DNA of 64,000 nt, taken from NCBI GenBank assembly GCA_009842325.1, contig VYFQ01000013.1, positions 46,297-110,296 of the forward strand, read 5' to 3'. Positions within the stretch are counted from its first letter, which is position 1; every line of letters starts with the position of its first letter. Position numbers and translations under genes: made by a program. The notes under the pieces were generated by a model. It saw only the letters and a program-made list of their open reading frames with translations. It was not told the origin of the DNA and did not search any database. The stretch comes from Acidimicrobiaceae bacterium. Lineage in GTDB: Bacteria; Actinomycetota; Acidimicrobiia; Acidimicrobiales; Aldehydirespiratoraceae. Positions 55,161 to 63,341 of this stretch are shown in pieces.

Positions 55161-56228
55161 GTGATCATCACCACAACCATCGGTGCCTTCCCCAAGCCCG
55201 GATACGTGCCCATCTCGGACTGGTTCTCAGCGGCCCCGGACGACGGGGCCTACGACTACACCTCGGCGTTCGCCAAGGAGATGGCGCGGGCCGGCGCGGA
55301 GCGCGAGGAGTTGTTCCAGCAGGCGGCTGCCGAGGTCATCGACGACCAAGTATCCGCAGGCATCGACATCGTCACCGACGGGGAGGTTCGCCGGGAGAAC
55401 TATGTGCACTACCAGTGCCGCCACTTCGCCGGCTTGGACTTCGACCACCTGAGCGAGCGCACCATCCGGGGGGTCACTACCGCAGAGCTGCCCACCGTGA
55501 CGGGCGATGTGCGCCTGCTCGGCACATCCCCGCTGGTGCACGACTACCGGGCTGCGCAGGACCTGTCGCCCAAGCCCGTGAAGGTGACGATCCCGGGTCC
55601 GATGACCATCATCGACACCACCGTTGACGCCCACTATGGCGACGACACCGCTCTGGGTGCCGACCTGGCCGCCGCCATCAACGATCAGGTACTCGATCTG
55701 GCCGAGGCGGGATGCCGGCACATACAGATCGACGAGCCGGTCATGGCCCGCAAGCCCGACGTCGCGCTGGACCACGGCATCGACCACCTGGAGCGCTGCT
55801 TCGCCGGGGTGCCCGGCCATGTGGCCCGGGTCGTGCACTGCTGCTGCGGCTATCCCGAGCGTCTCGACCAGGACGACTACCCGAAGGCCGATCGCGGCGC
55901 GTACCCGGCTCTGGCCGAGGCCCTGGACGCGGCCGCCATCGACGCGGTGAGCATCGAAGACGCCCACCGGCCCAACGATCTCGGTGAGTTGCTGCCCCGG
56001 TTCAACAGGACCACAGTGATCCTCGGAGTGCTGGCCATAGCCCGCAGCCGCCTGGAGACGGTCGCGGCGGTCGAGGGTCGGCTCACGGCGGCTCTGGAGC
56101 ACATCCCGCCCGAGCGTCTGGCGGCCGCGCCCGACTGCGGGCTCGGGTTCCTCGGGCGGGACCTGGCCCGCCGGAAGCTGGCCGTGATGTGCGACGCCGT
56201 CGGCAGGGTCAACTCCCGGCTTGGCTAG
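55161..56228 (+). CDS. Core-type cobalamin-independent methionine synthase family protein
   Basis: The 355-residue protein covers only the C-terminal catalytic barrel of MetE. It has TTTIGAFPKP, GIDIVTDGEVRRENYVHYQ, VKVTIPGPMTI, HIQIDEPVMARK, and zinc ligands in VHCCCGYP, SIEDAH and APDCGLGF. Full MetE is about 750 residues with a duplicated N-terminal barrel, absent here. Short core-MetE proteins occur in archaea and some bacteria and use an alternative methyl donor. The start is GTG at 55161. No cobalamin or met genes are adjacent. Confidence 0.87.
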   Translation: MIITTTIGAFPKPGYVPISDWFSAAPDDGAYDYTSAFAKEMARAGAEREELFQQAAAEVIDDQVSAGIDIVTDGEVRRENYVHYQCRHFAGLDFDHLSERTIRGVTTAELPTVTGDVRLLGTSPLVHDYRAAQDLSPKPVKVTIPGPMTIIDTTVDAHYGDDTALGADLAAAINDQVLDLAEAGCRHIQIDEPVMARKPDVALDHGIDHLERCFAGVPGHVARVVHCCCGYPERLDQDDYPKADRGAYPALAEALDAAAIDAVSIEDAHRPNDLGELLPRFNRTTVILGVLAIARSRLETVAAVEGRLTAALEHIPPERLAAAPDCGLGFLGRDLARRKLAVMCDAVGRVNSRLG

Positions 56229-56253
56229 TGACTTGGGCCGCCGACCGCCTCCA

Positions 56254-56316
56254 GGATCGGCCCGATCCGGAATTGGCAGCACAGCGCACGCATACCGGGC
56301 GAAACGCTGCCAATTC
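56254..56316. terminator. Palindrome plus hairpin between convergent genes
   Basis: A perfect hyphenated palindrome, GGATCGG-C-CCGATCC (56254-56268), is followed directly by an 11-bp perfect stem, GAATTGGCAGC (56270-56280) and GCTGCCAATTC (56306-56316), with a 25-nt loop. It lies between the convergent core-MetE and menG genes and is probably a bidirectional terminator. Confidence 0.6.
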
Positions 56317-56333
56317 GCGGCCGGGCCGCCGGG

Positions 56334-57026
56334 TCAGCGGCGGGTGGCGGTGATCAACTGGGCGATGCCTGCGCTGAGCTTGTGCCGATCCACATCGATG
56401 AACCCGGCGGACCGCAGCCCGGCGAGCAGTTCCTCCGGAGGCGGCAGGTAGGCGACCGATTCGGGCAGGTACCGGTACGCGTCGCGGTCGGAGAGCACCC
56501 CGCCGATCAGGGGCACGACGCGGCCGAAGTACAGCCCATGGCCCCAACGCAGCACGGCATTGGTCGGCGAGTCCACCTCCAGCAGGCCGATGCGCCCGCC
56601 GGACCGCAGCACCCGGGCCAGCTCGACGAACAGCGGCGGCACGGCCGTCAGGTTGCGGAGGGCGAAGCCGCATGTCGCGCCGTCCAGCGCGCTGTCCGGA
56701 AGAGGCAACTCCAGCACGTCGGAGTTGACCAGCGGAACGGTGCCGTCAGCGGCGCGGGCGGCCCGCAGCATTCCCATCGAGAAGTCGAAGCCGATCCGAT
56801 GATGGCCGAGCCGGGCGAGTTCCCGGCAGAAGTCGCCGGTGCCGCAAGCAAGATCGGCCACCAGCGATCCCGCCGGCAGAGCCAGCTCCCGCACCGTCCG
56901 GCGCCGCCAGGCCACGTCGAGTCGCAGCGTCATGATGCGGTTCACCAGGTCGTAGCGGGGCGCGATGGCGTCGAACATCTCCCTCACGGCCCGGCGCTTG
57001 GCTTCGCCGGAGGGAAGTTCGCTCAC
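56334..57026 (-). CDS. menG: Demethylmenaquinone methyltransferase
   Basis: MenG (UbiE family) makes the last step of menaquinone synthesis with SAM. The 230-residue protein has FDAIAPRYDLVNRIMTLRLDVAWRRRTV (the UbiE N-terminal signature), VADLACGTGDFCRELARLG (SAM-binding), and a later GGRIGLLEVDSPTN. The start is GTG, directly abutting the stop of the membrane protein gene upstream (57027). menA is on the opposite strand nearby. Confidence 0.94.
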   Translation of the reverse strand: MSELPSGEAKRRAVREMFDAIAPRYDLVNRIMTLRLDVAWRRRTVRELALPAGSLVADLACGTGDFCRELARLGHHRIGFDFSMGMLRAARAADGTVPLVNSDVLELPLPDSALDGATCGFALRNLTAVPPLFVELARVLRSGGRIGLLEVDSPTNAVLRWGHGLYFGRVVPLIGGVLSDRDAYRYLPESVAYLPPPEELLAGLRSAGFIDVDRHKLSAGIAQLITATRR

Positions 57027-57422
57027 CTATCCGCCGCGCGGTCGGCGCGGTTGCTTGGGCCAGTGCCGTTGGTAGTCGCGGCTGGTGGGGTACAGCAGCA
57101 GCGCGATCAACGCAATGTCGAACAGCAGGCCGAAGGCGTCGGCCCACAGCCAGCTCGGGGTGTCGGTCACAGCCAGTAACACCAGCAGCGCTACGGGAAC
57201 CACGGCCACGACGACGCCGAGCTTGTAGCCCCACCGCCTCTCGTTGGCGATGCCGAAGGCGGCCATCACCTTGCCCACCGCGATCGTAAGCGTGTAGGCG
57301 CCCACCGCCCGGGCGCCGAGAATCGCGAACACCAGCGATATGCCGCCCTGGAAGTACAACAGCAGCTGTGCGATGTACAGCGTCTGGGGCTGCCGGGGGT
57401 TGACCCAGACCCGCTTCTCCAT
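57027..57422 (-). CDS. Small integral membrane protein, function unknown
   Basis: The 131-residue protein MEKRVWVNPRQPQTLYIAQLLLYFQGGISLVF... has about four hydrophobic segments and ends in a basic tail (PTSRDYQRHWPKQPRRPRGG). I do not recognise a named family. It is encoded just ahead of menG with no gap, so the two are probably cotranscribed. I took the ATG at 57422 because the longer open frame runs into the mshD-like gene in another frame. Confidence 0.75.
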   Translation of the reverse strand: MEKRVWVNPRQPQTLYIAQLLLYFQGGISLVFAILGARAVGAYTLTIAVGKVMAAFGIANERRWGYKLGVVVAVVPVALLVLLAVTDTPSWLWADAFGLLFDIALIALLLYPTSRDYQRHWPKQPRRPRGG

Positions 57423-57442
57423 GCCCCCAGTATGCAGGCTGG

Positions 57443-58135
57443 TTAGCCGGGCACGCGGCGATAGGCGCGGTCGGTGTGATGGTGCTCGAAGCCGATGCGG
57501 CGGTAGACGGCGTTGGCCGGGTGGTTGTCCGACTCCACGTAGAGCATCCCGTCGGTCAGCCCCTGCCCCGACAGCCACTCGAGACCGGCCAGGGTCATGG
57601 GCCGACCCAGCCCGCGGCCGGCGTAGTCGGGGTCCACCGCGATCACGTAGATCTCGCCCAGGGGCGGGTCGTGGTCGGCGTGAACCTTGGTCCAGCAGAA
57701 GCCGGCGAGGCGGCCGTCGCGGTGGTGCAGGCGGAACCCTTCGACGTCGAACCACGGCTCGGTCATCCGGCTACGCACGTCGGCGACCGTCAGCCCGCCC
57801 TGCTCGGGATGCCAGTGGAAGGCCCGGTTGTTCACCGCTACGAACTCGTCAAGGTCGTCGAGCGTGAAGGCCCGGGTGGGCAGCCCCGACGGTTCGGCCG
57901 GCAGCCGGCAGCGCAACTGCCACAGGTCGCGGTAGGGCACGAAGCCGTGGCGGCGTGCGGCGTCGTCGTCGCCCGGCCCGACCTCCCTGATCCAGAGCTG
58001 GGCCGCGGCGCGGTCGTCCAGCTCGGCCATCCCCTCGGCCAGGATGCCCTCAGTCTCGCCCGATGCCCGGCCTTCGAGCACCACGATCTGTGCCTCACCG
58101 CCGGCCGTCGCCGGTGCATTGACCTCGTAACGCAC
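57443..58135 (-). CDS. mshD: Mycothiol synthase-like GNAT acetyltransferase
   Basis: The protein carries the MshD signature FVAVNNRAFHWHPEQGGLTVADVRSRMTEPWFDVEGFRLHHRDGRLAGFCWTKVH and acetyl-CoA motif VDPDYAGRGLGRPMTLAGLEWL. MshD acetylates Cys-GlcN-Ins to complete mycothiol, the actinobacterial thiol. At 230 residues it is shorter than the roughly 315-residue mycobacterial enzyme and keeps only a reduced N-terminal GNAT half. So it may be a compact MshD or a close relative. Its presence supports an actinobacterial host. Confidence 0.82.
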   Translation of the reverse strand: MRYEVNAPATAGGEAQIVVLEGRASGETEGILAEGMAELDDRAAAQLWIREVGPGDDDAARRHGFVPYRDLWQLRCRLPAEPSGLPTRAFTLDDLDEFVAVNNRAFHWHPEQGGLTVADVRSRMTEPWFDVEGFRLHHRDGRLAGFCWTKVHADHDPPLGEIYVIAVDPDYAGRGLGRPMTLAGLEWLSGQGLTDGMLYVESDNHPANAVYRRIGFEHHHTDRAYRRVPG

Positions 58136-58169
58136 CGAGCCGAGGGTACTGCGCTACCTTCCCCCTCTG

Positions 58170-58811
58170 ATGGCTCGCCCTCGCACGCCCAAAGGCCGCG
58201 CCCGACGCACCCATGAGCGCCTGGCCTGCGAATACCCCGACGCGGTGTGCGAGCTCGACCACGGCAACGCCTTCGAGCTGCTGGTGGCCACCATCCTGTC
58301 GGCGCAGGCCACCGATGTGGGGGTCAACAAGGCCACGCCCGCACTGTTCGCTCGATTCCCGGACGCCGAGACGCTGGCCGAGGCCGAGCCGGAGGACATC
58401 CAGCCCTACATCGCCACCATCGGGCTGTTCCGCAACAAGTCCAAGAGCCTGGTGGGAATGGCCCGGATGCTGGTCGACGACTACAGAAGCGAGGTGCCCG
58501 GCGCCATGCGCGACCTCGTGCGGCTGCCCGGTGTGGGCCGCAAGACGGCCAACGTGATCCGCAGCGTGGCCCTCGGACTGCCGGGCCTTCCCGTCGACAC
58601 CCACGTCACCAGGCTGTCGAACCTGCTCGACCTGACCTCTGAGACCGATCCGGTGAAGATCGAGCTCGAGCTCAACCCGATGATCCCCGCAGCCGAGCGG
58701 GGAGACTTCAGCCTGCGGATGATCCTCCACGGCCGCCGGGTGTGCGTGGCCCGTCGACCCCGCTGCGAGGACTGCGTCCTCAACGACTTCTGCCCCTCCA
58801 GCACCGTCTGA
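58170..58811 (+). CDS. nth: Endonuclease III (DNA glycosylase/AP lyase)
   Basis: Nth removes oxidised pyrimidines. The 213-residue protein has the helix-hairpin-helix LVRLPGVGRKTANVI with the catalytic lysine, VDTHVTRLSNLLDL with the catalytic aspartate, and the C-terminal iron-sulfur loop CVARRPRCEDCVLNDFC (C-x6-C-x2-C-x5-C). It lies upstream of the his operon, separated by a strong hairpin. Confidence 0.95.
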   Translation: MARPRTPKGRARRTHERLACEYPDAVCELDHGNAFELLVATILSAQATDVGVNKATPALFARFPDAETLAEAEPEDIQPYIATIGLFRNKSKSLVGMARMLVDDYRSEVPGAMRDLVRLPGVGRKTANVIRSVALGLPGLPVDTHVTRLSNLLDLTSETDPVKIELELNPMIPAAERGDFSLRMILHGRRVCVARRPRCEDCVLNDFCPSSTV

Positions 58812-58833
58812 CGCCCACGAGCGGGGCGCCACG

Positions 58834-58882
58834 GTTCTGTGCGCAATCGTGCCGCCCTCAGCGGCAAATCTGCTCACAGAAC
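58834..58882 (+). terminator. Near-perfect hairpin between nth and hisD
   Basis: GTTCTGTGCGCA (58834-58845) pairs with TGCTCACAGAAC (58871-58882) at 11 of 12 positions, and inside it TGCCGC (58850-58855) pairs with GCGGCA (58861-58866) around a CCTCA loop. It ends 19 bp before the hisD start. It could terminate nth or act in the his leader; there is no His-rich leader peptide. Confidence 0.6.
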
Positions 58883-58901
58883 ACCCCGGTAGCGTTGAGG
58901 G

Positions 58902-60227
58902 GTGCTGACCCGCCTCGACCTGCGCAGCGACCGTGGCGCCGTCGCGTCCCGCCTGCCTCGGCCCGCGCCCGCTTCCGCGGGCCCGTTGGAGGCCGTGCGG
59001 AACATCATCGCGGCGGTGCGGGAAGGCGGCGACGACGCTCTGCGGGAGTTCACCGAGCGGTTCGACGGCAGCCGGCCGGACAGCCTCACGGTAGAGCCAA
59101 CTGAGATTGACGAGGCAGTGGCCCGCACACCGGCTGAAGTGCGAGAGGCTCTGGCGACCGCGGCGGCCAATGTCGAGGCCTACCACCGCCACCAGCTGCT
59201 CGACGATGTGCTCCACGAGCGGGGCGGCGTCTCCGTTCGGGAGCAGCATCTTCCCGTGCGCCGGGCCGGGTGCTACGTGCCCGGAGGCCGAGCCGCCTAC
59301 CCGTCGACGCTGATCATGACCACGGTGCCGGCCAAGGTGGCCGGCGTGGCCGAGATCGCGGTGTGCGTGCCGCCCGGTCCCGACGGCCGCATCGCCGACG
59401 TGACGCTGGCGGCGGCCGCCACCGCGGGAGTCACCGAGGTCCATCCCGTGGGCGGGGCCCAGGCCATCGCCGCTCTGGCCTACGGAACCGAGTCGATCCG
59501 GTCCGTCGACGTGATCGCCGGGCCAGGCAACCCGTATGTGGCGCTGGCTCAGCGGGAAGTCGCCGGGGTCGTGGGCGTGCCGGCCGCGTTCGCGGGACCG
59601 TCGGAGGTGGTTGTGGTGGCCGACGCCGACGCCGACGCCACGTTCGCCGCAGCCGATGTGATCCTGCAGGCCGAGCACGGCCCCGACGGGCTGGCGTGGC
59701 TGGTGACGTGGGATGCGTCCACCGCCGATGAGGTGGAGGCCGAGGTCACCCGGCTCGCGGCGCTCGCCGACCGGCGGTCCGAGATCGAGGCCACGTTGAA
59801 GCACTCGGGGTACAGCGTGCTGTGCTCGAGCGCCGAGCAGGCCCTCGATGTAGTCAACGAGATCGCTCCCGAGCATCTGGAACTCATGGTCGCCGATCCC
59901 GAGGCTCTGTTGCCGGGGGTCCGCAACGCGGGAGCCGTGTTCTGCGGGCTGTGGGCGCCCGCTTCGGTGGGCGACTACGCCGCCGGACCCAACCATGTCC
60001 TCCCTACCGACGGGACCGCTCGCTTCGCCGGGTCCCTGGGCGTGCGCGACTTTCTGAAGAGCATGCATATCGTCAGCGTCGACCGGCCCGGACTCCGGCG
60101 GCTGGCGCCTCATGTCATCGCGCTGGCCGAGGCCGAGGGGCTGACGGCCCACGCCGATTCAGTGAGGCTGCGGCTCGCTTCCCTTGACGCCGAGCCACAG
60201 GCGTCGACCACGGAGGGCTCGCCATGA
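58902..60227 (+). CDS. hisD: Histidinol dehydrogenase
   Basis: HisD catalyses the last two oxidations of histidine synthesis. The 441-residue protein has GCYVPGGRAAYPSTLIMTTVPAKVAG, IAGPGNPYVALAQREV, zinc ligands in LQAEHG (Q and H), catalytic PEHLEL, VGDYAAGPNHVLPT (zinc D), and EAEGLTAHADSVRLR (zinc H). All metal and catalytic residues are present. The start is GTG at 58902. It overlaps hisC as ATGA. Confidence 0.96.
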   Translation: MLTRLDLRSDRGAVASRLPRPAPASAGPLEAVRNIIAAVREGGDDALREFTERFDGSRPDSLTVEPTEIDEAVARTPAEVREALATAAANVEAYHRHQLLDDVLHERGGVSVREQHLPVRRAGCYVPGGRAAYPSTLIMTTVPAKVAGVAEIAVCVPPGPDGRIADVTLAAAATAGVTEVHPVGGAQAIAALAYGTESIRSVDVIAGPGNPYVALAQREVAGVVGVPAAFAGPSEVVVVADADADATFAAADVILQAEHGPDGLAWLVTWDASTADEVEAEVTRLAALADRRSEIEATLKHSGYSVLCSSAEQALDVVNEIAPEHLELMVADPEALLPGVRNAGAVFCGLWAPASVGDYAAGPNHVLPTDGTARFAGSLGVRDFLKSMHIVSVDRPGLRRLAPHVIALAEAEGLTAHADSVRLRLASLDAEPQASTTEGSP

Positions 60228-61315
60228 GCCCGGTCGGAGCCGGGCCCGGCGCGGTCCGGCCCCGCGAAGACATCGCCCTGATGGCCGGCTACCACTCGCC
60301 GCAGCTCGACGTGGCCGTCCGCCTCAACACCAACGAAAGTCCGCTGCCGCCGCCGGCAGCCTTCACCGAGGCGGTGACGGCCGCGACCCGGTCGGTGGTC
60401 TGGAACCGGTACCCGGACCGCCAGGCAGCCGAGCTCAGGGCGCGGATCGCGGATCGCCACGGTGTGACCGCCGATCAGGTCTTCGCGGCCAACGGCTCCA
60501 ACGAGGTGCTCCAGTGCCTGCTTCTCGCCTACGGCGGCCCGGAGCGCAGCGCGGCGGTGTTCGAGCCCACCTACGCGCTGCACTCGCACCTGGCCCGGGT
60601 GACCGGCACCGCCGTCGTCGAGGGGGAGCGGGACGACGACTTCAGCCTCGACCCTGTTGCAGCCGCGACACTGATCGACTCGGTCCGACCGGCGGTGACG
60701 TTCCTGTGCTCGCCCAATAACCCCTCCGGGACAGTAGCTCCGCTCGCCACGGTCACCTCCCTGCGGGACGCGGCCCGCTCGGCCGGGGGCCTGCTGTGCG
60801 TGGACGAGGCCTACGCCGAATTCGCCCCCCACAGCGCGCTCGAACTCGTCGACGATGAGACGCCGGTAGTGGTGACCCGCACCTACTCCAAGACCTGGGC
60901 CATGGCCGGGGCCCGCCTGGGGTATCTGATCGGCCCGGAGTGGGTGGTGGCCGAGATGGAGAAGGTGGCCCTGCCGTATCACCTCGACGCGCTCAAGCAG
61001 GCCGTCGGCCTCGTCGCCCTCGACTACGTCGACGAGATGCAGGCCCGGGTGGATGCCATCGTGGCCGAGCGCAACCGGCTGTCGGACCGGCTGGGCGGGC
61101 TGCCGGTGGACGTGTGGCCCTCCGGTGCCAACTTCGTGCTCATCCGGCCCCGTCACCGTGACGGCGCCGAGGTGTGGCAGCAGCTGGTCGACCGCTCGGT
61201 CCTGGTGCGGAACTGCTCGTCGTGGCCGAGGCTGGACGGCTGCCTGAGGGTGACGGTCGGCACCCCGGAGGAGGACGACCGCTTCCTGGCCGCCCTCGCA
61301 CAGATACTGGCGTGA
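60224..61315 (+). CDS. hisC: Histidinol-phosphate aminotransferase
   Basis: HisC is a PLP aminotransferase. The 363-residue protein has NTNESPLPPP, ANGSNEVLQCLLLAYG, CSPNNPSGTVA, VDEAYAEF, and RTYSKTWAMAGARLGYLIG with the PLP lysine. It overlaps hisD by 4 nt, and is followed after 52 nt by hisB. Some family members also transaminate aromatic amino acids. Confidence 0.95.
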   Translation: MSPVGAGPGAVRPREDIALMAGYHSPQLDVAVRLNTNESPLPPPAAFTEAVTAATRSVVWNRYPDRQAAELRARIADRHGVTADQVFAANGSNEVLQCLLLAYGGPERSAAVFEPTYALHSHLARVTGTAVVEGERDDDFSLDPVAAATLIDSVRPAVTFLCSPNNPSGTVAPLATVTSLRDAARSAGGLLCVDEAYAEFAPHSALELVDDETPVVVTRTYSKTWAMAGARLGYLIGPEWVVAEMEKVALPYHLDALKQAVGLVALDYVDEMQARVDAIVAERNRLSDRLGGLPVDVWPSGANFVLIRPRHRDGAEVWQQLVDRSVLVRNCSSWPRLDGCLRVTVGTPEEDDRFLAALAQILA

Positions 61316-61367
61316 GCGGTTCGGCCCCGTACCCTCAAGGGGCGCGCAATACCAAGGAGACCCGGAC

Positions 61368-61958
61368 ATGAGCCGCACGTCCACACTTTCTCGATCCACC
61401 AAGGAAACCAGCATCGAAGTCAGCCTCGACCTCGACGGCGACGGCACGACCGAGACCTCCACCGGCCTGCCGTTCTTCGACCACATGCTCGACCAGCTCG
61501 GCCGTCACGGCGGACTCGGGCTGACAGTGCAGGCTCAGGGCGACCTCGCGGTGGACGCCCACCACACCGTCGAGGACACCGGCATCATCCTGGGAGAGGC
61601 CTTCCGCGAGGCCTTGGGCGACAAGGCCGGAGTGCGCCGCTTCGCCAGCATCACAGTCCCGCTGGACGAGGCTGCGGTCGAGGTGGTGCTCGACCTGTCG
61701 GGACGGCCGTTCCTGCACTACGACGTGGAATTTCCCGGCGAGAAGATCCTCGGCGACCCGCCCTTCGACCCGCAGCTGGCCGAAGAGTTCTGGCGGGCCT
61801 TCGCCACCGCGGCCGCCATCACGCTACACATCGTGATGCGGCGAGGTCGCAACACCCACCACATCGTCGAGGCGTCGTTCAAGGGCGTGGCACGGGCCAT
61901 CCGCGACGCAGTGCGGGTGGAGGGCTCGACCCTGCCCTCCACCAAGGGCACGCTGTGA
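61368..61958 (+). CDS. hisB: Imidazoleglycerol-phosphate dehydratase
   Basis: This is the monofunctional HisB dehydratase (196 residues). FFDHMLDQLGRHGG and DAHHTVEDTGIILGEAFREALGDKAG are the manganese-binding HisB signatures, and the second half has GRNTHHIVEASFKGVARAIRDAV. AAGGAG lies ahead of the ATG. It overlaps hisH as GTGA. Confidence 0.97.
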   Translation: MSRTSTLSRSTKETSIEVSLDLDGDGTTETSTGLPFFDHMLDQLGRHGGLGLTVQAQGDLAVDAHHTVEDTGIILGEAFREALGDKAGVRRFASITVPLDEAAVEVVLDLSGRPFLHYDVEFPGEKILGDPPFDPQLAEEFWRAFATAAAITLHIVMRRGRNTHHIVEASFKGVARAIRDAVRVEGSTLPSTKGTL

Positions 61959-62590
61959 CGGGCAGACCGCTCGTCGCCATCCTCGACTACGGCATCGGCA
62001 ACCTGCACTCGGCGCAGAAGGGCTTCGAGCACGCCGGGGCAGACGCCCGGCTCACCGCCGACCTCGGTCTCATAAGGGCCGCCGACGGAGTGGTACTCCC
62101 GGGCGTCGGAGCCTTCGCGCCCTGCATGGCCGCGCTAGGCCGCACCGGCCTGGACGACGCGGCACTCCGGGCCGTGCAGTCGGGCCGGCCGTTCATGGGA
62201 ATCTGCGTGGGGATGCAGGTGCTCTTCGCGGGCTCCGACGAGGCCCCGGGAGTCTCAGGACTGGGCGTGTTCGACCGCATGGTGCGCTGGATCCCGGGGC
62301 CGGTGAAGCGTCCTCAGATGCAATGGAACGTCCTCCAGCGCAGTGGCGACCACCGCATGCTGGCCGACCTGGATGATCCGATCTGGGCCTACTTCGTCCA
62401 CTCGCTGGCACCCGAGATGGGAGACGCATCCGACGTGGTCGCCACGTGCGACTACGGCGGACCGGTGGTGGCCGCGGTGGCCCGAGACAACGTCTGGGCC
62501 GCTCAATTCCACCCCGAGAAGTCATCGGCCGTGGGCCTGCAGATCCTGGCCAACTTCGTGACGGCCTCGGCCGCGGCCGCAACCAACTGA
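61955..62590 (+). CDS. hisH: Imidazole glycerol phosphate synthase glutaminase subunit
   Basis: HisH releases ammonia from glutamine for HisF. The 211-residue protein has VAILDYGIGNLHSAQKGFEHAG, the class I amidotransferase cysteine in FMGICVGMQVLFAGS, and WAAQFHPEKSSAVGLQ with the His-Glu pair. The start is GTG at 61955. It is followed after 6 nt by hisA. Confidence 0.96.
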   Translation: MTGRPLVAILDYGIGNLHSAQKGFEHAGADARLTADLGLIRAADGVVLPGVGAFAPCMAALGRTGLDDAALRAVQSGRPFMGICVGMQVLFAGSDEAPGVSGLGVFDRMVRWIPGPVKRPQMQWNVLQRSGDHRMLADLDDPIWAYFVHSLAPEMGDASDVVATCDYGGPVVAAVARDNVWAAQFHPEKSSAVGLQILANFVTASAAAATN

Positions 62591-62596
62591 AGCGTC

Positions 62597-63340
62597 ATGC
62601 AGTTGTTCGCTGCAGTGGACATCCGCAACGGTCGCTGCGTACGGCTTCGCCAGGGCGACTACGGCGCCGAGACGGTCTACGACACCGATCCGGTCGCCCG
62701 CGCCGTAGAACTTGCCAGCCAGGGCGCGGGATGGATCCACGTCGTCGATCTCGACGGCGCCCGATCCGGTCATCCCGACAACGCCGCGGTGGTGACCGCC
62801 ATCGCCGGCGCGGTCGATGTGCCGGTCCAGGCAGGCGGGGGAGTGCGGACGGCCGCCACCGCCGAAGCGTGGTTCGCGGCCGGCGTCGAGCGTGTGGTGC
62901 TGGGCACCGCCGCACTGCGCGACCCGGAGTTGGTACGGGGTCTGTCCCGATCGCGCCGGATAGCGGTCGGTCTCGACGCCCGGGCCGGCGACGTCGCCAC
63001 CGACGGCTGGCTGCAGGGCTCGGGGCAGTCGGTGCTGGATGTGGCCCGCAGCTTCGCGGCCGACGGCGTGGACGCATTCGTGGTAACCGAAATCAGCCGC
63101 GACGGGACGCTGGAGGGTCCCGATATCGACGGGCTGGCTTCGGTGCTCGACGCGGTGTCGGTGGACGTGATCGCCTCCGGGGGCGTGGGGCAGCTCGGCG
63201 ACCTGACGGCGCTGGCCGGGCTCGAAGGCCGCGCCGGCCGCCGGTTGAGCGGGGTGATCGTGGGCACTGCGCTCTACGAGGGGCGCTTCACGGTTGCCGA
63301 GGCGGTAGCCGCCCTGGCCGGAAGAGAAACGAGCGGCTGA
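62597..63340 (+). CDS. hisA: ProFAR isomerase HisA (possibly also TrpF-like, PriA)
   Basis: The 247-residue barrel has [53 protein letters not shown], and [22 protein letters not shown]. In many Actinobacteria a single HisA/PriA enzyme also does the TrpF step; the sequence alone does not settle that here. It lies between hisH and hisF. Confidence 0.93.
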   Translation: MQLFAAVDIRNGRCVRLRQGDYGAETVYDTDPVARAVELASQGAGWIHVVDLDGARSGHPDNAAVVTAIAGAVDVPVQAGGGVRTAATAEAWFAAGVERVVLGTAALRDPELVRGLSRSRRIAVGLDARAGDVATDGWLQGSGQSVLDVARSFAADGVDAFVVTEISRDGTLEGPDIDGLASVLDAVSVDVIASGGVGQLGDLTALAGLEGRAGRRLSGVIVGTALYEGRFTVAEAVAALAGRETSG

Positions 63341-63341
63341 G

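Noticed and set aside
58812-58901. Histidine attenuator leader peptide before hisD
   Set aside because: No short frame with consecutive histidine codons is present; only the hairpin is seen.
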